From contig NC_020059.1 of assembly GCF_000330885.1 (NCBI RefSeq), positions 2,593,001 through 2,657,000 of the forward strand: DNA of 64,000 nucleotides, given 5' to 3'. Positions 45,593-54,081 of this stretch are shown piece after piece (the first letter of the stretch is position 1; each line of letters starts with the position of its first letter). Source of the DNA: Rhizobium tropici CIAT 899 (lineage in GTDB: Bacteria > Pseudomonadota > Alphaproteobacteria > Rhizobiales > Rhizobiaceae). Below the pieces are notes generated by a model. The model saw only the letters and a program-made list of their open reading frames with translations, ran no database searches and had not been told where the DNA came from. Made by a program: the position numbers and the translations under genes.

Positions 45593-46174
45593 TCATATAA
45601 CGAGCGGCGAAACCCCGATAATCCACGCATGAAGCTTCCAAATGATCAAGGCCCAGGCGACCACACCGATGATAACAGCATAGAGATCGTATTTCGCCGA
45701 GACGAAGGGGCGCACGGTGATTTCGCCGGCTCGCTCGCGCCGTTTGAACGAAATGCGCAGGATCACGCCCCAAGCCAGGAAAGCGGCAAAGAGCAATATG
45801 GCAGCGCCGTCGCCATTGGAGAGAAGATGCGCCAGCGCCCAGATCTTTACCGAAAGCACCATCGGGTGCTTAGTCCTGACCGCGATATGCCCCGCCGGCA
45901 GCAGCGAGGCGACAAGACAGATGAGGGCGAACAGCATCAGCAGGATGGTGATGTGGCTCATCCAGAACGGCGGCGACCAGACCGGCGTCATGTCGCGTGC
46001 CTGACCGAAGCCGTAAATCAGGACGACCAGAGCTATGACGCTCGCGATCGAATAGGCACCCTTCCAGCCGCCTTCGCCAAGGCTTGCGATCAAAGACGTT
46101 CGCAGGCCGGGTGTCACGACGCGGATCAGATGGAGGCCGAGAAAAAGAACAATGCCGAGAATGAGCAATGCCAT
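45593..46174 (-). CDS. NnrU family membrane protein
   Basis: This is a 193-residue integral membrane protein with about six helices. HLIRVVTPGLRTSLIASLGE, then VWSPPFWMSHITILLMLFAL and TKHPMVLSVKIWALAHLLSN are typical of NnrU, a family first seen with denitrification genes and related to isoprenylcysteine-methyltransferase-like membrane proteins. No nitrogen-oxide genes are nearby, so a denitrification role should not be assumed. Confidence 0.85.
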   Translation of the reverse strand: MALLILGIVLFLGLHLIRVVTPGLRTSLIASLGEGGWKGAYSIASVIALVVLIYGFGQARDMTPVWSPPFWMSHITILLMLFALICLVASLLPAGHIAVRTKHPMVLSVKIWALAHLLSNGDGAAILLFAAFLAWGVILRISFKRRERAGEITVRPFVSAKYDLYAVIIGVVAWALIIWKLHAWIIGVSPLVI

Positions 46175-46353
46175 GGATGAAATCCTCTATGGTCTTGTTG
46201 TCACATCCTTATCGGCTGCCGCAAAAAAATGCCAGTATCACCGCAGCTTCGCCGCATTTGCGCGAAAGGAAGGAAGCGACCCTGAGCGCGCCATCCGATA
46301 TCGCCCGACGATTCCTGGCAAGCCGTGCTCGATCCAATTTGTATCCGGTGCCT

Positions 46354-47334
46354 ATGTTTCGCTTCGCTATCTGTCTCTCCCTCGCCCTTTCCTTGGGGCT
46401 GCCTGCAGCCGCCCAGGCCGATGACAAGCCCAAGCAACTCGTCATGATCTCCTTCGATGGTGCTCACGACAATGCGCTCTGGACCAAGAGCCGCGAGATT
46501 GCGTCGCGCAATGGCGCGCATTTCACCTACTTTCTGTCCTGCACCTTCCTCATGAACAAGACGCAGGCCAAGGCCTATCAGGGGCCGAAACAGCGGCCGG
46601 GTAAATCGAATGTCGGCTTTGCCAAGAGCGAGGACGATGTGCGCACGCGCATCGCCAACATCTGGGGCGCACACCAGGAAGGTCACGACATCTCAAGTCA
46701 CGCCTGCGGCCATTTTGACGGCAAGGGCTGGAGTGCCTCCGACTGGAAACAGGAATTCATGAATGCGCGCATTGCGCTTCGCGACGCCTGGAAGAATGTC
46801 GGCCTCGCCGACAAGGAGCCCCAGGGCTGGGAAGATTTCGCCACGAATGACGTTAGGGGATTTCGCGCACCCTATCTTTCCACCAGCGACGGTCTCGTGC
46901 CGGCGGAAAAGGAGATGGGCTTTCAGTATGATGCAAGCCTGGTCACCAAAGGCCCTGCCCTGCCGCAGCTGATCGACGGCATCTACCGCTTCGGCCTGCC
47001 GTTGATCCCCGAAGGACCCGAGCATCGCCTGGTCATCGGCATGGACTACAATCTCTATGTTCGCCATTCCAAGGGCGTCGAGGACAAGGCCAACGCCGAG
47101 ACATATGAGGACCGCACCTTCGATGCCTTCGAGGCTGCCTTCGCCAAGCAATATGACGGCGAGCGCATTCCGCTGCAGCTCGGTTTCCATTTCGTCGAAA
47201 TGAATGACGGCGCCTATTGGCGCGCCCTCGACCGTTTCGTCAGTGACGTCTGCCACAAGCAGGATGTCGCCTGCGTCAGCTATTCCGAGGCAATTCCGCT
47301 GATCGCAGCACGCGGCAAGCCGCAGCAGGGGTGA
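46354..47334 (+). CDS. Exported polysaccharide-deacetylase-like protein
   Basis: The 326-residue precursor has a signal peptide ending near AAAQA (residues about 18-24). A NodB-type fold follows, with unusual metal motifs. Motif 1 is MISFDGAHDNALW instead of TFDDGP, and motif 2 is GHDISSHACGHFDG in place of H(S/T)xxH. GFRAPYLSTSDGL acts as motif 3, and a late IPLQLGFHFVEMNDGAYW supplies the final His. The altered first motif may change activity. ATG 46354 is selected from the signal peptide; the frame opens earlier at 46168. It is convergent with bacA. Confidence 0.78.
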   Translation: MFRFAICLSLALSLGLPAAAQADDKPKQLVMISFDGAHDNALWTKSREIASRNGAHFTYFLSCTFLMNKTQAKAYQGPKQRPGKSNVGFAKSEDDVRTRIANIWGAHQEGHDISSHACGHFDGKGWSASDWKQEFMNARIALRDAWKNVGLADKEPQGWEDFATNDVRGFRAPYLSTSDGLVPAEKEMGFQYDASLVTKGPALPQLIDGIYRFGLPLIPEGPEHRLVIGMDYNLYVRHSKGVEDKANAETYEDRTFDAFEAAFAKQYDGERIPLQLGFHFVEMNDGAYWRALDRFVSDVCHKQDVACVSYSEAIPLIAARGKPQQG

Positions 47335-47478
47335 GGAGCGGTCGGGCAGAGCCCGAGCAATTGATCCAGTGGATCGATTGCAGCGACGAACGCCCTGAGC
47401 CAAAGCGAAGGGCCGGCGGTGCGGCAAGGAGAGGCCTCGCCGCTACTCGCAATCCTGACACTCCAGCTTCTCCATTGA

Positions 47479-47504
47479 AAAAGGCCCCGTTCCCGGGGCC
47501 TTTT
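47479..47504. terminator. Bidirectional terminator between the deacetylase and bacA
   Basis: AAAAGGCCCC and GGGGCCTTTT enclose a GTTCCC loop, with A and T runs on both outer sides, so both convergent genes can use it. Confidence 0.9.
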
Positions 47505-47508
47505 GCCG

Positions 47509-48774
47509 TCAACCATCCGCGTGAATGACGCCTGCTTCGCGCTCCAAATAGCGCTGATCGATCGGCGGCAGCGGCTCGTCATAGATAGCAGCCTCGAAGG
47601 CCTTCAGACGTTTGTGGATCGACAGAAGCTCGATGATCGTCGTCCAGGAGCTGACGAGATACTGGAAGGAGTTGCTGACCTGACCGAAGGCCGTGGCGAT
47701 CTGCTGCCAGATGCCGAGCGTGATCTTGTGCGCGACGAAAGTCGGAACCAGCACGAAATAGAGAAAGATCGCGTCGAGCTGGCCGTAGGAATAGCGAGCG
47801 ACGTTAAAATAGGCGTAGTGGAAGTACATGCGGAAATAATTACGGCGAACGTTTGAGAAGAGTTCCGTCACGGTGGGCGGCTGTGCGCGGTCTTCGCGAT
47901 CCTCGCCGTAGACAAGCTCTTTTCGATAGGCTGCCTCGACGCGCTGGTTGCGGAAATTCAGCCCCGGAAGCTTGATCCCGAAGAGCGCAAGCAGGAACGT
48001 ACCGAATACCGACCAAATCAGCGCCAGCCAAACGAGCGAATAGGGAATTGCGCCGATAATCGGCAGATCGGTCACGTATTTCGACAGTTCCAGCAGAATC
48101 GGCAGGAAGACGATGAGCGTCATGACGGAGCCGATCAGGCTGACGCCGAGCCCCTCGAGGTTGGTCGCAAAGCGCATCGTATCTTCCTGAACACGCTGCG
48201 ATGCGCCTTCGATATGTCGGAGCTTTTCCCATTTCGACATGTAGAAATTATTCATCGCCCACCGCCAGCGGAAGAGATAGTGGCTTAGGAAAAACGATGA
48301 AATAACGCTGACGGCGACACCCACGAGACCGAGTTGCGTGAACGCCCATAACAATCCGTAGAAATCCCCATCCGTAACGCCGGGCTTTCCGCCGAGCGCA
48401 TTTTGCAGAAGGTCAAAGAAGGGCCGGCGCCATACGTTTACTGCTACGTCGATCTGAACACCGAAATAGGTGATGAAGACGATGAAAGCAGACCCCCATA
48501 CCGACCAGGCGATCCAGGGATTGCTCTTCGAAATCACATGCCAGAAGCCGCAAAAGACCGCGGCGCAGAGAATAAAGTAAAGATAAAACAAGAAATTAGT
48601 AGGAGTAACAAAGAACGCCGCCCCGACCGGCTGCTGTTCTTCCGCCAGCGGCGGATAACCCATGGACGCCACAATATGCGCGCCGACAAAATACCATAGG
48701 AAGACGCAGACAAGCGCCCAGACGACCGATGAGGAAAAAAACAATCTCGGATTCGGGAAGAAAGAATGAAACAC
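47509..48774 (-). CDS. bacA: SbmA/BacA-family peptide antibiotic transporter
   Basis: BacA imports peptides across the inner membrane. In rhizobia it is needed for bacteroid survival and for very-long-chain fatty acid modification of lipid A. From GTG 48774 the protein has 421 residues and starts VFHSFFPNPRLFFSSS, as in known BacA. At least six membrane helices and the conserved WRWAMNNFYMSKWEKLRHIEG and ASQRVQEDTMRFA are present. The in-frame extension to 48819 is unlikely. The gene is monocistronic, with a terminator downstream. Confidence 0.93.
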   Translation of the reverse strand: MFHSFFPNPRLFFSSSVVWALVCVFLWYFVGAHIVASMGYPPLAEEQQPVGAAFFVTPTNFLFYLYFILCAAVFCGFWHVISKSNPWIAWSVWGSAFIVFITYFGVQIDVAVNVWRRPFFDLLQNALGGKPGVTDGDFYGLLWAFTQLGLVGVAVSVISSFFLSHYLFRWRWAMNNFYMSKWEKLRHIEGASQRVQEDTMRFATNLEGLGVSLIGSVMTLIVFLPILLELSKYVTDLPIIGAIPYSLVWLALIWSVFGTFLLALFGIKLPGLNFRNQRVEAAYRKELVYGEDREDRAQPPTVTELFSNVRRNYFRMYFHYAYFNVARYSYGQLDAIFLYFVLVPTFVAHKITLGIWQQIATAFGQVSNSFQYLVSSWTTIIELLSIHKRLKAFEAAIYDEPLPPIDQRYLEREAGVIHADG

Positions 48775-49019
48775 GACGGTTAGGCTTCCTGTTGGTTCGA
48801 ACGACCGCAATGACGTCAATTTGAGGCGAGCCTAGGACAGTTCGCCGGGAGCGGCAACCGCCAGAAGCCTATTCTTACGTAGATGTAATCGCTTATCCCA
48901 TGATCGTGATGCAGTTGTTCAGCAACGAAATCTCACCCATGGGATGAACTCCTTCCCCATACGGTCACACCTTCTTCTCCAATCCATTTCGTCCGCAAAC
49001 CGCCCTCTTGAAGAATACT

Positions 49020-49045
49020 ATCTTACGATATATATCTTACGACAT
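49020..49045. promoter_or_regulatory. Candidate PadR operator repeats
   Basis: Two direct copies of ATCTTACGA (49020-49028 and 49034-49042) lie in an AT-rich stretch 45-65 bp before the first PadR start. A related ATCCTACGA occurs at about 49146-49154 before the second start. Confidence 0.5.
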
Positions 49046-49230
49046 GACTAACGATATAAACTCTCACACTTCAAGGAGAAACGATATGAGAGGTTTTAGA
49101 GATCGCCACATGTTCGGAGATGGCTTTGACATCGTCGAGGCATATATCCTACGACATGGTCGAAGCCGTGAATCGCGCGGCGAGCACAGGAGAGACTTCA
49201 TGAGAGGCTTCAAGGGCGGCATGTTCGGCG
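49029..49230 (+). repeat. Degenerate tandem duplication of the PadR control and start region
   Basis: Copy 1 (about 49029-49115) has TATATCTTACGACATG, AAGGAGAAACGATATGAGAG and CACATGTTCGGAGATGG. Copy 2 (about 49141-49230) has CATATATCCTACGACATGG, AGGAGAGACTTCATGAGAG and GGCATGTTCGGCGGCGG. Element order and spacing match, with the two ATGs 114 bp apart and in frame. Confidence 0.6.
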
Positions 49231-49784
49231 GCGGGTTTCGCACCGGCCGCAAGTTCGATGCGGCCGACCTGCAGCTCATCATTCTTGCCCTGCTCTCCGA
49301 GCAGCCCCGCCACGGCTATGAACTGATCAAGACCTTCGAGGAGCGCTCCGGCGGCTTCTATGTTCCGAGCCCGGGCGTCATCTACCCGGCGCTCACCTAT
49401 CTCGAGGAAACCGGCCAGGCCGAAGTCGAGGTCAGCGGCACGAAGAAGCTCTACCGCATCACCGAAAGCGGCCAGAAGCGTGTCGACGACAATCGTGATC
49501 TGGTCGAAGTGACGCTCGCCAAGCTCACCGCTATCGGCGAGAAGATGGCTCGCGTCCGCGAGGTCTTCGACGGCGGGGATGAGGACGGCCGCGACAATCC
49601 GTTCGATCGCCATGGCAGCGGCGACGTTCATCGCGCTCGCCACCTGCTCCGCTCCGCGCTTCGCTCGAAGTTCCCCTGGAGCAAGGCCGAAGGCGCCCGC
49701 ATCGCTGATATCCTCGAGCGCGCCGCCGCTGACATTGTCCGCGGGGAAACAAAGACTGAGGACAGCCCGAAGGCCGACGAATGA
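49086..49784 (+). CDS. PadR-family transcriptional regulator
   Basis: The 232-residue product, from ATG 49086 with AAGGAG upstream, has a Gly/Arg/His/Met-rich N-terminus of about 60 residues. A PadR winged helix follows: LQLIILALLSEQPRHGYELI, VPSPGVIYPALTYLEETG and GTKKLYRITESGQKRV. The C-terminal half is helical, with an acidic/basic stretch. A second start, ATG 49200 with AGGAGAG upstream, would give 194 residues. The first 38 residues look like a duplicate of that start region (MRGFRDRHMFGDGF against MRGFKGGMFGGGF). The His/Gly-rich N-terminus resembles metal-binding PadR proteins such as YqjI. Confidence 0.85.
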   Translation: MRGFRDRHMFGDGFDIVEAYILRHGRSRESRGEHRRDFMRGFKGGMFGGGFRTGRKFDAADLQLIILALLSEQPRHGYELIKTFEERSGGFYVPSPGVIYPALTYLEETGQAEVEVSGTKKLYRITESGQKRVDDNRDLVEVTLAKLTAIGEKMARVREVFDGGDEDGRDNPFDRHGSGDVHRARHLLRSALRSKFPWSKAEGARIADILERAAADIVRGETKTEDSPKADE

Positions 49785-49898
49785 GCTACGACATGTTGCG
49801 CAAAAGTGCGCAGCGGTTTTGCGATAACGACATGTGTAAAATTAGACATCTGAAGCGCAGGACACGAAACTGAAATATTCGCGAAGCGCTTCAGGACC

Positions 49899-50651
49899 TC
49901 ACTTGTCCGGCAATGTCAGAATGACAGGGCCGTTGCGGGTGGCAATGATCGTGTGCTCGTATTGAACCGTGGGCGCCTGCGGATCGGCATAGAGCGTCCA
50001 GGCATCATCGCCGCCCTCCGCCCAGATAGCGCCAAGCGAAAGAAACGGCTCGACGGTAAAGACAAGCCCATCCTCAATGATCCGGCTCTCGGAAGGGTCC
50101 GCCCAGGTGGAAACCTCGGCGGGCTCTTCGTGCAGCGAGCGGCCAATGCCATGGCTCGCGAGATTGGCGATCAGCGTGTAGCGGTTCTTCTGGGCAAAAG
50201 CGCCGACGGCCTGCCCGATCTTCGCAAGCGGCGCACCGCTTTTCACCTGGTTGAGGCCGACCCAGAGCGCCCGCTTGCCATCCCGGCATAGGCGCTCGAT
50301 CTTCGGCTTGACCGGCGGCACGGTAAAGGATGCGCCGGTATCGGAAAAGAAACCGTCCTTCTCGGCCGAAACGTCGAGATTGACCAGATCCCCCGCCTTG
50401 ATGACGCGCGAGCCGGGAATGCCATGCGCCACTTCCTCGTTGACGCTGATGCAGGTTGCCCCTGGAAACTTGTAGACCAGCTCCGGCGCCGATTGGGCGC
50501 CGGCATCCTCCAGCACCTTGCGACCGATTGTATCCAGCTCCAGCGTGGTGATGCCCGGCTCCAGAGCAGCCGCCATGGCGTGCAACGCATTGGCGCAGAT
50601 GCGGCCGATATCTTTCAGCTTGGTCAGTTCTTCTTCAGTCGAAACGATCAT
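49899..50651 (-). CDS. map: Type I methionine aminopeptidase
   Basis: The enzyme removes N-terminal Met from new proteins. All five metal ligands are visible: Asp in NLDVSAEKDG and FFSDTG, His in ASHGIGRSLHEEP, Glu in FTVEPF and Glu in VQYEHTI. The 250 residues are normal. A substrate His lies in EEVAHGIPG. Rhizobia often have more than one map gene, so this may be the second paralogue; no ribosomal or secY genes adjoin it. Confidence 0.93.
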   Translation of the reverse strand: MIVSTEEELTKLKDIGRICANALHAMAAALEPGITTLELDTIGRKVLEDAGAQSAPELVYKFPGATCISVNEEVAHGIPGSRVIKAGDLVNLDVSAEKDGFFSDTGASFTVPPVKPKIERLCRDGKRALWVGLNQVKSGAPLAKIGQAVGAFAQKNRYTLIANLASHGIGRSLHEEPAEVSTWADPSESRIIEDGLVFTVEPFLSLGAIWAEGGDDAWTLYADPQAPTVQYEHTIIATRNGPVILTLPDK

Positions 50652-50781
50652 CTACGGCTTCCGGCACTCTCAGCAGCGGTTCGGCGAGAGACTCAAGGTG
50701 GCTTTCGCCCCTTCCCTTCGCACAGTCAATGTCTTTTTGGGCTTTCTGCCAGATAGCGCGACTTTCGGATTCCGAAAGAGC

Positions 50782-51294
50782 TCAGGAGCGCGGGTCGTCC
50801 GATAGCATTGCCCAGCGCTCGTGATCGCACCAGACGCCGCCGATCTTCAGATATTTGGGCGAGAAGCCTTCTTTGCGGAAGCCGAGCCGCTTGACCAGCG
50901 CAATGGAGGGATGATTTCCCGGCTGGATATTGGCCTCCACCCGATGCAGGCCTACCGCATCGAAAGCGTGCGCGACGGCCAGACGAACCGCGTCCGTCAT
51001 GAACCCCTGTCCGGCAAAGCCCACCATGCCATGATAGCCGAGAAAGGCGCTGCGAAAACCTCCCCAGACCATCTGGCTGATATTGACGACGCCGACAATC
51101 CCGCCGGAGCCTGGGTCCCGCGCCACGAGACCTATATTCGGCCCCGTCACCGTCTGACCGAACCAGGCATCGAAACCGTCGCGATCGAGGAAGGGATAGG
51201 CCCAGGGCACATGGTGGGCACGGCTGGCGATATTGGCGGCGATCAGCTCGTCCGCATCCGATTGCCTGACCGGTGCGATGATCACTTGCGGCAT
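50782..51294 (-). CDS. GNAT-family N-acetyltransferase, RimJ-like
   Basis: This is a 170-residue acetyl-CoA-dependent acyltransferase. YHGMVGFAGQGFMTDAVRLA covers the central acetyl-CoA strand and helix. LHRVEANIQPGNHPSIALVK and RLGFRKEGFSPKYLKIGG form the RimJ/RimL-type C-terminus. The expected pyrophosphate loop Q/RxxGxG/A is represented by the AGQGFM segment. GGAGCGAGCC precedes ATG 51294. It is the last gene of a minus-strand series with DoxX, SRPBCC and the sigma factor. The substrate is unknown. Confidence 0.88.
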   Translation of the reverse strand: MPQVIIAPVRQSDADELIAANIASRAHHVPWAYPFLDRDGFDAWFGQTVTGPNIGLVARDPGSGGIVGVVNISQMVWGGFRSAFLGYHGMVGFAGQGFMTDAVRLAVAHAFDAVGLHRVEANIQPGNHPSIALVKRLGFRKEGFSPKYLKIGGVWCDHERWAMLSDDPRS

Positions 51295-51344
51295 GGCTCG
51301 CTCCGTCCTGTTCAGGAGCGAGCCTTAGCAAATCGAATCCGAAA

Positions 51345-51779
51345 TCAAAAGCTTCGCTGAAAGAACGGAATCATTTTCCGAACCGCTTCATAACGAAGAT
51401 AAAGTCCGCCCCAGGCGATCACGCCGAGATAAACGCCGAACAACAGATGGGAAAAGATCGGGCTACCGACCCTCAGATGCGTCGCGATCGCCCCGCCGAG
51501 AAGACCCGTCAGAAGGATGGCGCCGAGGACCGAAGTCCTCGGAATCGCATAGAGAATGGCGCAGCTAAGCGTAATGACGCCAAGAAGCCGTGCCAGCGCC
51601 GGATCGGCGGAATAGCCAAGCCCTGCCATCGTCTCCGTGACGACGGAAAGCGGAACGAGCTTGATGACGCCATCGAACACGAGAAAGGCGATGACCAGCC
51701 CGCTGAGGATCATGCCGGCCACGCGCTGGGCGCGCGTGACCGAAGGCACAGATGAATCAACCGCATAAGACATTGTCAT
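51345..51779 (-). CDS. DoxX-like membrane protein
   Basis: This is a 144-residue protein with four hydrophobic helices. ILSGLVIAFLVFDGVIKLVP, then GLGYSADPALARLLGVITLS and IPRTSVLGAILLTGLLGGAI are characteristic of the DoxX-like family (PF13564). It follows the SRPBCC gene by 24 bp and precedes the GNAT gene by 50 bp. DoxX-like and SRPBCC genes are frequent neighbours of YCII-linked ECF sigma factors. Its own function is not known. Confidence 0.85.
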   Translation of the reverse strand: MTMSYAVDSSVPSVTRAQRVAGMILSGLVIAFLVFDGVIKLVPLSVVTETMAGLGYSADPALARLLGVITLSCAILYAIPRTSVLGAILLTGLLGGAIATHLRVGSPIFSHLLFGVYLGVIAWGGLYLRYEAVRKMIPFFQRSF

Positions 51780-51803
51780 ATCCCCCGGAATTCCATCGGA
51801 AAT

Positions 51804-52274
51804 TCAGATCTTCGCCGCCAATGCGGCGAGCTGATCAGCGCACTGCGCCCATCCCTGATGGAAGCCCATCTTCTCATGCGCCTCGCGATCCTCGGCCGAC
51901 CAATGCAGAACGGTCGCGGCATAACGGGTCTTGCTAGCGCCGAGATCGTCGAGCTGGATCGTCACCACCATGAAGGGCTTTGCCGAGGGCACCCAGGCGC
52001 TGGTGAAGGCATCGGTGAAGACGATCCGCTGATTGGGGACCACCTCCAGATAAACGCCGTTGCCCGGATAGTCCTCCCCCTCGGGGCTACGCATGGTGAT
52101 CGAGCTTGAGCCGCCGGATCGAGCGTCAACGCTGGCGGCCGATACCGTCCATGGCAGAGGCGCGAACCATCGCTTCAGAAGCTCCACTTCGGTCCAGCAA
52201 CGAAAAATCTTCTCGCGTGGCGCATCGATGATGCGGGTCAGGGAAAGCTCGTTGCGCTGGGTCTGCTCAGTCAT
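51804..52274 (-). CDS. SRPBCC (AHSA1/START-like) family protein
   Basis: The 156-residue product starts at ATG 52274, with GAGGAG nine bases upstream. SLTRIIDAPREKIFRCWTEV and LKRWFAPLPWTVSAASVDAR are the classic AHSA1 start. WSAEDREAHEKMGFHQGW is the typical C-terminal motif. The fold forms a hydrophobic cavity for small ligands. It is read with the sigma factor gene 97 bp upstream. The ligand and role are not known. Confidence 0.9.
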   Translation of the reverse strand: MTEQTQRNELSLTRIIDAPREKIFRCWTEVELLKRWFAPLPWTVSAASVDARSGGSSSITMRSPEGEDYPGNGVYLEVVPNQRIVFTDAFTSAWVPSAKPFMVVTIQLDDLGASKTRYAATVLHWSAEDREAHEKMGFHQGWAQCADQLAALAAKI

Positions 52275-52371
52275 ATCTTGCTCCTCATACTGTTTGAAAC
52301 GGCCTGCTCGGCTCATACTCTAATGACGTTCGAGACTGCCGTTTCCCGACAGCGCAGCCGCAATTTTTTGA

Positions 52372-53628
52372 TTATTTTGCAGCCGCAAGGGCATCCGCGC
52401 TCAGACGATCGAGCTGATAACGGATATGGGCCGCTTCGGCGGGCGAGCGGGCGAGCGCAATCGCCCTGTCGAAGGCGACGCGTGCCTCCTGCGAGCGGCC
52501 CAGCTGTGCAAGCAGGCCACCCCTGACGCCATGAAAGTAGAAATAGCTGTCGAGCTGCGCTTCCAGCGTTGCAATCAGCGTCAGAGCCGCCTCCGGTCCC
52601 TTCAGTTTGGAAAGCGCGACCGACCGATTGAGCGTGACGACGGGAGATGGCGTCAGCCGCTCCAGCATCTGGTAGAGAAGATCGATCTCTTCCCAATCCG
52701 TATCGACGGCGCGCTTTGCCCTTGAATGCAGTGCTGCGATTGCCGCCTGCACCTGATAGGGGCCGGGCTTCCGGTGGCGGATCGCCTTGTCGAGCAGCGC
52801 CAGCGCCTCGTCGATCAGTGTGCGATCCCAAAGCGAGCGATCCTGATCTTCCAGAAGGATGATCTGCCCGTCGGCATCGAACCGCGCGTCCTTGCGCGAT
52901 TGCTGCAGGAGCATCAGCGCCAGCAGCGCCATGGTCTCCGGCTCGGAGGGAAAGATCCGCAACAGCAGCCGGCCAAGCCGGATCGCCTCGTCGGCGAAGG
53001 CGGCCGCCTCGCGATGCGTCCCACCGGCCGAATAGCCTTCGTTGTAGATGAGGTAGATCATGGCGCTGACGAGCGCCAGCCTTTCGCTCCGCTCCACCGC
53101 GCCCGGCGTCTCAAAAGGAACGCCTGCTGCGGCGACGCGTGCCTTAGCCCTTGTAATACGCTGCTCCATCGCGCTCTCGCTGACGAGGAAGGCGCGGGCA
53201 ATCTGCTGCACCGAAAGGCCGGAAACGATACGCAGCGCCAGCGCAATCTGTTGCGTCGCAGGCAGATCCGGATGGCAGCAGATGAAGAGCAATCGCAAAA
53301 TATCGTCGCGATATCCGGAGCCATCGAGCCGCTCGGCGAGATCGCTTTCGGCATCGCTCGTATCGGAGATCGCCTCTTCATCCGGCAGGCTCTGCAATTT
53401 CGCCTGCTTGCGCACCGTATCGATGCCGCTGTTGCGGCCGACAAAGATCAGCCAGGCGACGGGGTCGCGCGGCGGCCCCTTGTCGGGCCAGGTCTTCAAG
53501 GCCCTGAGGCAGGCCTCCTGAAAGGCCTCCTCGGCGGTGTCGAGATTGCGGAAATAGCGCAAGAGCGCACCCATCACCTGTGGTCGGGCGTTGGTAAGTG
53601 CGATGTCGATCCAGGCAATGTCGGTCAT
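52372..53628 (-). CDS. ECF42-type RNA polymerase sigma factor with C-terminal TPR-like domain
   Basis: This is a 418-residue sigma factor, much longer than ordinary ECFs. Region 2 includes YFRNLDTAEEAFQEACLRAL and WLIFVGRNSGIDTVRKQAK. Region 4 includes LALRIVSGLSVQQIARAFLV and SESAMEQRITRAKARV. From about residue 180 a helical domain (DUF6596) contains YNEGYSAGGTHREAAAFADE and TPR-like helices, replacing the anti-sigma control. Its start overlaps the YCII gene stop by four bases. Linkage to a YCII (DGPF) protein defines the ECF42 group. Confidence 0.93.
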   Translation of the reverse strand: MTDIAWIDIALTNARPQVMGALLRYFRNLDTAEEAFQEACLRALKTWPDKGPPRDPVAWLIFVGRNSGIDTVRKQAKLQSLPDEEAISDTSDAESDLAERLDGSGYRDDILRLLFICCHPDLPATQQIALALRIVSGLSVQQIARAFLVSESAMEQRITRAKARVAAAGVPFETPGAVERSERLALVSAMIYLIYNEGYSAGGTHREAAAFADEAIRLGRLLLRIFPSEPETMALLALMLLQQSRKDARFDADGQIILLEDQDRSLWDRTLIDEALALLDKAIRHRKPGPYQVQAAIAALHSRAKRAVDTDWEEIDLLYQMLERLTPSPVVTLNRSVALSKLKGPEAALTLIATLEAQLDSYFYFHGVRGGLLAQLGRSQEARVAFDRAIALARSPAEAAHIRYQLDRLSADALAAAK

Positions 53629-53999
53629 GTTGCAACAGCTCCCGGCCGGAAGACGTAAAGCGGACGGATTTCATAGGAGCCGACGCCGGGATTGGCTGCG
53701 GCAAGCTCCTTCGAAAAACCGATGGCTTCGTCGAGGGTTTCGAAATCGACAACGTAGAAACCGAGCAACTGCTCCTTCGTTTCTGCAAAGGGACCGTCGA
53801 TCACGATCGGCTCGTTCTTGCCCTTGCGCAGGGTCGTTGCCGCCGTCGTCGGCATCAGCCGTGCCACGGGCCCTAGCTTGCCAGCCTTTGCCAGCGGCTC
53901 CTGCACGGCAATCAACCGCGCCATCGTCGCGTCTTCCTGCTCCTTGGACCAGGCAAACACGGTATCTTCGTCGTTGTAGCATAGGATCGCGTAAAGCAT
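53625..53999 (-). CDS. YCII/DGPF-domain protein
   Basis: This small dimeric ferredoxin-like protein (124 residues) carries the DGPF motif in IDGPFAETKEQLLGFYVVD and a conserved His/Asp-poor active-site pocket. MLYAILCYNDEDTVFAWS is the usual N-terminus. It is directly upstream of, and translationally coupled to, the ECF42 sigma gene. In other bacteria genes of this family are targets and partners of ECF42; the biochemical role is unknown. GGGAATAGTC precedes the ATG. Confidence 0.92.
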   Translation of the reverse strand: MLYAILCYNDEDTVFAWSKEQEDATMARLIAVQEPLAKAGKLGPVARLMPTTAATTLRKGKNEPIVIDGPFAETKEQLLGFYVVDFETLDEAIGFSKELAAANPGVGSYEIRPLYVFRPGAVAT

Positions 54000-54022
54000 G
54001 ACTATTCCCTTCTCCCTTTAAA

Positions 54023-54049
54023 GACGAAGGAATATCATCCGGACCGACA
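54023..54049 (-). promoter_or_regulatory. Candidate ECF42-dependent promoter of the YCII-sigma cluster
   Basis: On the minus strand TGTCGG (54044-54049) is followed by 17 bp and CGTC (54023-54026), 24 bp before the YCII start. This resembles the TGTCGA / CGA-TC type motif I recall for ECF42 and suggests autoregulation. Confidence 0.5.
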
Positions 54050-54081
54050 GACCGCGTCAAAAAATTTGTTCTGGAAAGACG

